Source: Plakobranchus ocellatus (Eukaryota > Mollusca > Gastropoda > Plakobranchidae). From it: a stretch of 37,573 nucleotides of DNA. The DNA lies in assembly GCA_019648995.1 (NCBI GenBank), contig BLXT01008609.1, positions 1,295,586-1,333,158 of the forward strand, read 5' to 3'. The notes below the pieces were generated by a model, which saw only the letters and a program-made list of their open reading frames with translations, made no database searches and was not told the origin of the DNA. A program made the translations under genes and the position numbers. Shown here piece by piece: positions 32,801-37,573 of the stretch. Position 1 is the stretch's first letter. Every line of letters starts with the position of its first letter.

Positions 32801-35800
32801 ATATCCTGGCTTTACAAAAGTACTAATGAGTAAAAATATCTAAAAAATTCATATTAATGCGTGTTTTTTTTCCCATGTAAAATTTGAAACATAAACTTTG
32901 ATATGACTTCTGTATCTCTGGTATTTCAAATTAATGTTTTGATCTAATTCAAGATATGTCTGAGGATTCTGACATTAATTTACTGTAACTTGATCTTCAA
33001 TAAAAAATCTAGATGCATTACTTTGAAAAAATTGAATCTTTGAGCTTTTCCATGTTTTTTGTCCTATTAAGAATGTTATATCTTTCAGGCGTATACAGGA
33101 TTAGGAAAATAAATGTGTGTAATATAGAGTATGTCTTGAAAAAAGCTTTATAAAAATCCTGCTGAGAAGTAGGGGAAAATGGTTCTTTGAGTACATGTAC
33201 AATTACGTTGTGCGTTTTACCCTTGCGAGATTGAGTATAGATACTATTATGGTATGCACTTAATCCTTTCTTGATTGCTGAAAATTTTTATACCCATGTA
33301 AAACCCAACTCTTAAAAAAAATTAAATAAAAAAGAAAACATTTTTGAGGCTTGATATTAATATGAGTAGCCTTCTAGTTTCCAACAAAGATGGATAATTG
33401 AAAGGTGATGTGATGAAAAATTGCTGAGAAAAGGATGATCTTAATGCTTGAAATTTAAGGGGGGGGGAACAGTAAAACATTTCCTAATCTGTGTATATGT
33501 CGCCAAGTGAAATGCTCTCTACATCCCTCAGACTTGTTTACGAGACCAAGTTGCAGCTCAAGCTTCCCAGAGTCAGGCAGAGAGGCCCAAGAAAACTTTA
33601 AGAATGAGACTCTACCATGAAGAGAAGAGACTGCATTGTGCTCTGGAGGCGTTAGGCAGAGCAACTACAGAAAGGGAAACACACCAAGACAGGTGCATAA
33701 GAAATTTGTTTATCAAATATTCAATATCTTCCTTTTATTTTTTTTGGGGGGGGAGACCACAAAAGTTATTGCTTTTAAAAAATGTGAAGAATTATGTAGT
33801 TATTTTATCATGATTTGAATGCTTTTTTGGTTACATTAAAGATTTTGTGTCATACAAATAAAAAAAGAATTGTTAAACAAGATTTTTATAGATTTGTTCT
33901 GATGAGGTTTCTATACTCACTTATCAAACTAAAGACTGTTGGATGTGTAAATGGAATAAAGCATCTATAAATTAGTTGCTTTTCAGAGGCAATTATTAAA
34001 CAACTTATTGTAAAACAGAATACTTTTAAATTTATGGAAACAAAAGTCCTTTTTAAAGATAAAAAAATTTGACCAGATATTGCATAATTTTTTTTATTAA
34101 CTACAGAAAGAAGAGAAATAAGTGGTATATCTACAAAACATTTCAACATATAATTACATGGAATAAATATGTCTAAAGTTAACAATGAACAGCAAAATAA
34201 TCTTATTACTCTCTATTTTTCTTAACTTTACAGGCTCTTCTTTGCAAAACCTCTAGTTTTGGGTCATGCAGATCAATGTGATGCTTGGTTCTGCTGTTTT
34301 GGCAGTGACTTAGGTGTGATCAATATTCATCGACTAACTGAGAGCATTTTATATCAAAAGCTCAGAAAAAAACACATATTACCAACCACTCCTCTGGAAC
34401 AGACAGTGGCTCTGAATGCAAGGTCTGGTTGGCAAGATAACAAAAATATTAAAACTCTTTGAAAATTATCATCAGCCCTTCATTTATGTATGTTAACATA
34501 ATTATGACTTCATGTCTTATATCCATGTATGGTCCCTGATTTGTGTTTTATTTGGTGTTAACTTACACAACTTTTTTTCTGAAAAGAATCATAAGTAGTC
34601 TAAACTCTAGAGATTTGGTGCAGGAGAAAGATCTTGGTCTAGCTCTAGATCTAGTTAGGATAATATACTTTGAGAGAATTCTTTTCATTTGATTTCCTTG
34701 GCCATTTTTTTCTACAAGTTTTTCTCAAGGAACAATGATGATTCTAAAACCAATCATGTTTTTTACTTTAAGCAAGGTTTCCTTTTTGATCACATAAGCC
34801 ATTAAGAAATCTACACTTCAAAATACAGTACATCTAAAGTCTCTGTTGACATTGTTTACTTAATTACAATATTTGTGAAATGACTAAAAAAAAAGAAAGG
34901 GAATAATAAATTTAAAATAGCAAAAGCTCTAGTTATAGATATCAATGAGGCAGGCTCTAGAACTAAGATCTAGCTTAGGCTTGACTCTATCATTTTGTAT
35001 TTGAAAAGACAGTGTTTAATGTTAGTCTTGTTTTGTGCGTAATTGGCACTTATTTTTAGTATTTGGAATAAAATGTTGGCAATTTTATTTTTTAGCTTCA
35101 TGCTGGCTTATGAGGAGTTTACATCAGGTTTTGATAAGTTTTGAAAGAATTCATTGATTGCAAATTCCAGCATACATATCGCAAAAATATTTCTCTATAG
35201 CAATATTTTTTTACAGCAATGAGGATGATTCTAAATCTATTCTTGTCTTGACTATTGCTTAAAAGTTTCTTTTGGTTTACTTGTTTATTTCTCTAGGAAA
35301 GTATGTCTAAAATTGACTATGTTGATAATATAATCACCAATGTTGGGAAGAAAAAAAAACATTAAAAGAAGGGGATGACCAGAGTTCAGATGAAAGACTG
35401 TAGAAGATTGATTCTAGACTGTAGATATTTGTCTAATCTTCATCTAGATTCTATATTCAGATCTAATCAAGATCTGAATATATGCCAGTAGCCATTCATT
35501 TTGTCTATAAAGTGAAGATGTTTAATTTTAGGCCCAGTTTCGTTCACCAAAAATGAAAAGCGTCACAGTCAGTTGTGTATGCCTTTTCTTTTGATGGAAG
35601 GACTCTGATAAGTGGACTACAAAAAGAATTAAAAAAAACACTGCAAAAAATACCTTGCCTAGACAGTAAGTCTAGATTATCAGAAATTAAATTTTTTTTT
35701 TTTTGCAGTTACAGGCTAAATCTAGGAGCTAGATTTCAAACTCCAGATCTATCTTTATGGAGATTAAATATTGAAATGACATTTATAGATTCAAGCTTCT

Positions 35801-36684
35801 AAACTCCAGATCTACTGAAAATATAAATCTATATCAAGTTCCAATCCAGATGTTACTTCTTTATTTTTCTAAGAAAAGGGGAGATATTTAATTTTAGGCC
35901 TCTGATTTTCTGTTGTCAATTTTGTTTTTGTATAATTCTGAATAAATCTTGCATATTTTATCTGTTTTGTATAAAAAGCCTCGGTGACTTTTTTGAACCA
36001 TGGCTTAAAAATCAAAATTTAAAAAAGAAATAACATTCCCTCCAATCTAACAAGACAAAAAGTAAACAACGTCTCTTTCCTGAAAAAAGTGTAACTTGTT
36101 TTCAAATTGGAGATGAATGAGGGACCTTGTTAGAATCCTGTGTATGATAAAGAAGAAATTTAGTGAAAGAAACACCCAGTTCGTTTTTCTCTAAAACTTC
36201 ATGTTTCCATTCAGAATGTGGTTAAAATCAGCAAATTCATGCCTTAAAGTTTTTTCAATGAAAATGTGATCAACAGCAATTAAAAGCAGGCTAACATTGA
36301 CTTTATTGGGTTCCAATATAGATGTATTTTTTTAAAACAAAAGCTTAAGCTCTCTCTTACCTAATCGTCCTTGAGCACTTGACTAAATTTTATTTTGTAA
36401 TAAATAGTGAATGGTACTGCCTTCTTGCAAGATTTTTCTCTGATTTTAAGAGCAAGGTCTGAGTTCATATTTACTCCTTTAATATCTGTCTCAGTATTTG
36501 TAATTAATACTCTGTTTTACTTCAAATTGATAAGTCTACCTTCTATTTTCTCTCAATAGAAACCTCAGTAGTACCCAAATTATGGAATTGGAGAGACTGA
36601 GCCAGGAATGCCAAGTTAAAGGAACTTTTGAAATTACAGACGACAGATTAGTTGCCAATGGGTTTGACGTGAAAATTTCTTTTG
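14699..36684 (+). CDS. PMS1: PMS1-type MutL homologue, DNA mismatch-repair ATPase (14 coding exons, 3' end outside window)
   Basis: MutL homologues couple mismatch recognition to downstream repair; PMS1 pairs with MLH1 (yeast counterpart Mlh2) in the nucleus. Fourteen GT-AG exons join in frame to 809 complete codons plus one base. The GHKL ATPase domain fills residues 1 to about 330: VKELFENSVDAS at 32-43 (Glu34, Asn38), DNGIG at 63-67, YGFRGEAL at 97-104, GTTVTARHLFKNLPVRK beginning at 147, and Lys320 in NIDPNK. Residues 370-650 are an acidic, Ser-rich linker with a basic cluster at 558-579. The C-terminal dimerisation domain begins near 700 and is most like human PMS1 (ILPTTPLEQ; LVANGF at 797-802). 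The PMS2 endonuclease motif is not seen in that domain, as in human PMS1. Human PMS1 has 932 residues, so about 120-130 residues remain beyond the window. No HMG box was found. All 14 exons join without frameshift or stop, so the gene looks functional. Confidence 0.96.
14852..16339 (+). other. PMS1 intron 1
   Basis: 1488 bp. It contains a locally GC-richer block at about 15970-16130 with a short inverted pair (CCACGCC near 16030, GGCGTGG near 16075). No gene or clear mobile element recognised. Confidence 0.85.
16340..16499 (+). CDS. PMS1: PMS1 exon 2 (residues 52-105)
   Basis: The acceptor is GATATTCAG. The exon encodes the DNGIG motif (63-67), HFTSKL (80-85) and the YGFRGEAL motif (97-104), all part of the nucleotide-binding fold. 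The donor is GCATTAG|GTAATG, phase 1; splicing makes codon 105 Ala, giving GEALAS. Confidence 0.96.
16711..16836 (+). CDS. PMS1: PMS1 exon 3 (residues 105-147)
   Basis: The acceptor is TTTTTTCACAG. The exon encodes SLCAVSDVTVVTKTKDD, continuing the ATPase domain, and ends with KPSHLGTG, as in human KPSHLGQG. The donor is GGAACAG|GTTG, phase 1. Confidence 0.95.
17420..17497. repeat. Minisatellite, 26-bp unit, three copies
   Basis: CTTCAGACCTTATAATATGG plus TGACGC is repeated three times without visible differences, starting at 17420, 17446 and 17472. Confidence 0.95.
17915..18205 (-). mobile_element. tRNA-derived SINE (minus orientation) with target-site duplication
   Basis: Read on the minus strand, the element starts with a tRNA-like head: A box TGGCTCATCTGGTAG and B box GGTTCAAAGCC. 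A body follows containing CCATCCAGCACC, ACCCTACTCCTGGTTCCC and an ending GGGACCCAC, then a TTTATTTTATT tail. A 12-bp duplication with one mismatch flanks it (CCCTTTCTATAA at 17915-17926 and CCCTCTCTATAA at 18194-18205). It sits antisense in PMS1 intron 3. The same family recurs at 28552. Confidence 0.88.
18578..18858 (+). CDS. PMS1: PMS1 exon 4 (residues 147-240)
   Basis: The acceptor is TTACATCTAAG. GTTVTARHLFKNLPVRKQYY is nearly the human sequence and is the family GT-V-LF-N-PVR-K block. The second transducer-like part of the N-terminal domain starts here. The donor is ATACAG|GTTGGT, phase 0. Confidence 0.96.
18859..19431 (+). other. PMS1 intron 4
   Basis: 573 bp, T-rich. GTTTGATTTTTT-CA-CTTT-CTAG occurs twice (about 18898 and 19138), a local duplication. 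Nothing else seen. Confidence 0.85.
19432..19554 (+). CDS. PMS1: PMS1 exon 5 (residues 241-281)
   Basis: The acceptor is AACCTGTCCAG. The exon encodes the transducer segment SSDRTFVVINDRPVDVKEIL, matching human FIFINSRPV with its Arg-Pro. The donor is TTGAGG|GTAAGA; both intron phases are 0. Confidence 0.95.
19991..20990. repeat. Possible degenerate ~160-bp tandem array
   Basis: A lead word like GAGGAATGTTAC recurs at 19991, 20149, 20305, 20468, 20640 and 20831 (spacings 158, 156, 163, 172, 191). In several copies a GGACAA-like word follows. The rest of the units has diverged so far that I cannot align it by eye. Satellite and Helitron-associated repeats of about 160 bp are known from bivalves; any relation is only a suggestion. 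Confidence 0.35.
21819..21842. repeat. Fragment similar to the right end of the 318-bp TIR element
   Basis: TTACTCGGTCACATACATTT resembles TTTACTCGGTCACAGATTTT at 10067-10086. No matching left end is found nearby, so it may be a decayed solo end. Confidence 0.35.
22047..22187 (+). CDS. PMS1: PMS1 exon 6 (residues 282-328)
   Basis: The acceptor is GTGCACAG. The exon encodes the end of the MutL N-terminal domain: PDVDVNIDPNKTTVFL holds Lys320, the position of the conserved Lys in the family DVNVHPxK block. The donor is CCCATG|GTAAGT, phase 0. Confidence 0.95.
22587..22752. repeat. Left flank of assembly gap, 166 bp, repeated after the gap
   Basis: These 166 bases are identical to 23308-23473 on the other side of the N run. 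Confidence 0.97.
22753..23307. other. Assembly gap (555 N)
   Basis: A run of unknown bases. The two long minus-strand open frames that cross it owe their length to the N run and are not real. Confidence 0.99.
23308..23473. repeat. Right flank of assembly gap, identical to the left flank
   Basis: Identical over 166 bp to 22587-22752. It starts at the first base after the N run, while the left copy ends at the last base before it: the pattern expected when two overlapping contigs were scaffolded but not merged. Confidence 0.97.
23606..24021. repeat. Tandem duplication, ~191-bp unit, two copies
   Basis: AATATTATCAGGAGTGCAAG begins copies at 23606 and 23797. They share AAAAGTGAAAGAAGATGACA and GATTTTACATTAAAAAATAA. 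The second copy carries an extra segment of about 40 bp near 23855. The divergence shows a real, not very recent, duplication. Confidence 0.88.
25008..25029. repeat. Perfect 9-bp-arm hairpin
   Basis: CCCCTTGTA, loop TACT, TACAAGGGG. It lies in intron 6 with no adjacent gene signal and no U-run, so no function is assigned. Confidence 0.85.
26182..26307 (+). CDS. PMS1: PMS1 exon 7 (residues 329-370)
   Basis: The acceptor is TTTGGTTTCAG. LEEILLQVYGPL aligns with human LENLMTTCYGPL. The exon marks the transition from ATPase domain to linker. The donor is TCAAAG|GTAATA, phase 0. Confidence 0.93.
26308..26917 (+). other. PMS1 intron 7
   Basis: 610 bp, AT-rich; no additional features seen. Confidence 0.85.
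26918..27448 (+). CDS. PMS1: PMS1 exon 8, acidic linker (residues 371-547)
   Basis: The acceptor is TTTACTTTCAG. This 531-bp exon is rich in Asp, Glu, Ser and Asn and has no fold that I recognise, as expected for the interdomain linker. Near its end ASEWSKGCLI aligns with human ADEWSRGNIL, which supports the assignment. The donor is ATGCAG|GTGTTT, phase 0. Reading on into the intron adds only a short Phe-rich tail before a stop. Confidence 0.92.
27449..27931 (+). other. PMS1 intron 8
   Basis: 483 bp, AT-rich; no additional features seen. Confidence 0.85.
27932..28057 (+). CDS. PMS1: PMS1 exon 9, basic linker segment (residues 548-589)
   Basis: The acceptor is TTTCAATTTAG. It begins PVQLLAPT, like human PVKILVPE. 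GKRPLSP and PAVKQRPP give two basic clusters that could act as a nuclear localisation signal. The donor is CCATGG|GTAAGT, phase 0. Confidence 0.88.
28552..28813 (+). mobile_element. tRNA-derived SINE, second copy (plus orientation)
   Basis: A box TGGCTCATCTGGTAG and B box GGTTCAAATCC head the element. It shares with the 17.9-kb copy the body words GAGAGGTCCAAGGTTCAAA-, CCATCCAGCACTA, AATGTCATATGCCAAGAA and GACCCTACTCCTGGTTCCC. The copies are clearly diverged. I could not identify a target-site duplication. Confidence 0.85.
29510..29650. repeat. Degenerate TCTA/ATCC simple repeat
   Basis: A pyrimidine-rich stretch of interrupted CTATCTATCCAT-like words. It produces a meaningless Ser/Ile/Leu-rich open frame. 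Confidence 0.7.
31400..31419. repeat. Poly-A tract
   Basis: About 20 consecutive A, preceded by AACAACAAC. No SINE body was recognised next to it. Confidence 0.85.
31973..32103 (+). CDS. PMS1: PMS1 exon 10 (residues 590-633)
   Basis: The acceptor is TTTTTTCGTCTAAG. The exon encodes a Ser/Pro-rich linker, RPPTDQPTLPGM and onward. The donor is GATGAG|GTTAGT, phase 2. Sequence conservation is weak here; the call rests on splice signals and on phase agreement with exons 9 and 11. Confidence 0.75.
32104..32716 (+). other. PMS1 intron 10
   Basis: 613 bp, AT-rich; no additional features seen. Confidence 0.75.
32717..32771 (+). CDS. PMS1: PMS1 exon 11 (residues 633-651)
   Basis: A short 55-bp exon with acceptor ATATTACAG. 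Nearby alternative AGs would bring a stop into frame, so only this acceptor works with the phase-2 donor of exon 10. It encodes TVQHMKVSEPSKNNKQSK. The donor is TCAAAG|GTGAGA, phase 0. Confidence 0.7.
32772..33531 (+). other. PMS1 intron 11
   Basis: 760 bp, AT-rich, with a G-run at about 33460-33467; no additional features seen. Confidence 0.75.
33532..33692 (+). CDS. PMS1: PMS1 exon 12 (residues 652-705)
   Basis: The acceptor is CTACATCCCTCAG. The exon encodes a charged, probably helical segment with many Arg, Glu and Gln, lying just before the C-terminal domain. The donor is CAAGACAG|GTGCAT, phase 2. Confidence 0.85.
33693..34233 (+). other. PMS1 intron 12
   Basis: 541 bp, AT-rich, with a T-run followed by a G-run (about 33738-33752). 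No additional features seen. Confidence 0.85.
34234..34422 (+). CDS. PMS1: PMS1 exon 13 (residues 705-768)
   Basis: The acceptor is TAACTTTACAG. The exon encodes the start of the C-terminal dimerisation domain. LYQKLRKKHILPTTPLEQ aligns with human LFKRLLENHKLPAEPLEK. The donor is AATGCAAG|GTCTGG, phase 2. Confidence 0.93.
34423..36559 (+). other. PMS1 intron 13
   Basis: 2137 bp. It holds scattered TCTAGATCT-type patches (34620-34660, 34930-34980, 35400-35480, 35690-35830) like the tract at 10.3-10.8 kb. No gene recognised. Confidence 0.85.
36560..36684 (+). CDS. PMS1: PMS1 exon 14 (residues 768-809, last exon in window)
   Basis: The acceptor is TTCTCTCAATAG. It encodes EITDDRLVANGFDVKI, like human YLSDPRLTANGFKIKL. 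The donor is TCTTTTG|GTATGT, phase 1. The remaining C-terminal segment, including the family MANCLPFYG-type motif, is not in the window. Confidence 0.92.
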
Positions 36685-37573
36685 GTATGTCTTTATTTGT
36701 TAGGTTTGTTAGTCCTCATCCAGAAAAGTCTTTCCACTTACAACGTTTGCATTGTAATCTGCCTCACTAAAAACTCTGTTGGAGTTGTTATTTACCATTG
36801 TGTCAAAAATGTAATTCAGCATATCCTAATGAAACGCAAAAGTGAAATAAAATAAGCAATTTTCAAATATAGTTCTAGTTAATTCCACTTAAGACATATT
36901 TAAGGTTGAGTTGAACTTTTTATTGGATCCAAATTTTTCAGCTTTACTAATACTATTCAATACTATGTGTATATAAATACTAAGGCTATTACTTTGCTCA
37001 AGGCAGTTATTACTCTGTATATTTAAACACTAAAGCCATTGCATTGCTCAAAATAAGCAATGATTAAGGCAGTAAAACTAAAAAANNNTAAACGGCTAAA
37101 TGCAGAGAGAGAATAATGAGAGTGCATTTTAGAAAAAGATGTGTACATGAGATTGTATTCATTTCAAAGTAAACCTTTACATATACACCGTCATTTCTAA
37201 ATTTTATTCAAATATATAAGAAAACTAGTCCCAAGGGAAAGGATTGAACAGAAGATGTGAGTGCTGTTCAGTACTCATAAGAAAGCCTTCTTAGTGAAAT
37301 TAGCTTCATAAATTAAAGCATATCAGATGTGATTTGAATTTGCATTTGTGTTGCATTGGAATAACACAAAAAAAAGTGCTGTGTTGTAAACATAGGGTCA
37401 CTACACTGAAAAAAAACAAACGGTTGCTTCAATCCAGTTAAATGAATTTCACTATTGTAAAGGAGAGTAATAATGTCTTTAAATAACAGTTTGAATAAAG
37501 TAATCTCCTAAGTATCAGTATACTAGGTATTTGATTATCAGCATATGTATAATTTTTGTTTATCAGTATATGT
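36685..37573 (+). other. PMS1 intron 14 (runs off the window)
   Basis: I found no open segment encoding the remaining PMS1 C-terminus, so the next exon lies beyond the right edge. It includes a rough duplication of about 50 bp (36967 and 37016) and three N at 37086-37088. Confidence 0.75.

Noticed and set aside
1-37573. CRISPR array, bacterial operon or viral insertion
   Set aside because: No regularly spaced identical short repeats with unique spacers, no bacterial gene organisation, and no retroviral or viral protein motif was seen in any frame.

Overview
The window is AT-rich animal nuclear DNA. It has long introns with GT-AG boundaries, tRNA-derived SINEs, TIR-bounded non-autonomous elements, an assembly gap and many homopolymer runs. 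I recognise two protein-coding genes, diverging from one another: an ORMDL sphingolipid regulator on the minus strand (5349-7049) and a PMS1-type MutL homologue on the plus strand (14699 to beyond 36684). A PMS1-type gene next to ORMDL1 is the arrangement in humans; PMS1 as a distinct paralogue is missing from the standard fly and nematode models. Together with the simple repeats rich in AGATCT/TCTAGA and the frequent AGGCCTA words, this suggests a marine or freshwater invertebrate, possibly a mollusc. That placement is inference, not proof.

Layout. 1-5348 lies downstream of ORMDL (3' UTR and intergenic, no convincing gene). 5349-7049 holds the three coding exons of ORMDL, giving an intact 153-residue protein. 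7050-14698 separates the two start codons and is packed with repeats: a ~200-bp tandem duplication, a 318-bp element with terminal inverted repeats, a degenerate AGATCT tract, and a cluster of four copies of a ~340-bp TIR element. 14699-36684 holds 14 coding exons of PMS1 (809 complete codons); its last exon or exons lie beyond the right edge. Its introns contain two copies of one tRNA-derived SINE family (opposite orientations), a weak ~160-bp periodic array, a 26-bp minisatellite and a 555-bp N gap whose two flanks are identical, which points to an assembly artefact.

The proteins do not act in one pathway. ORMDL is an ER membrane regulator of serine palmitoyltransferase; PMS1 is a nuclear MutL-family ATPase expected to pair with MLH1. 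What links them is position: head-to-head as in humans, which suggests an old shared or adjacent promoter. Two features deserve checking: ORMDL has Thr and Gln where the human proteins have Asn13 and His85, and no HMG box was found in the PMS1 exons although human PMS1 has one. I found no RNA gene, CRISPR array or bacterial-type system.
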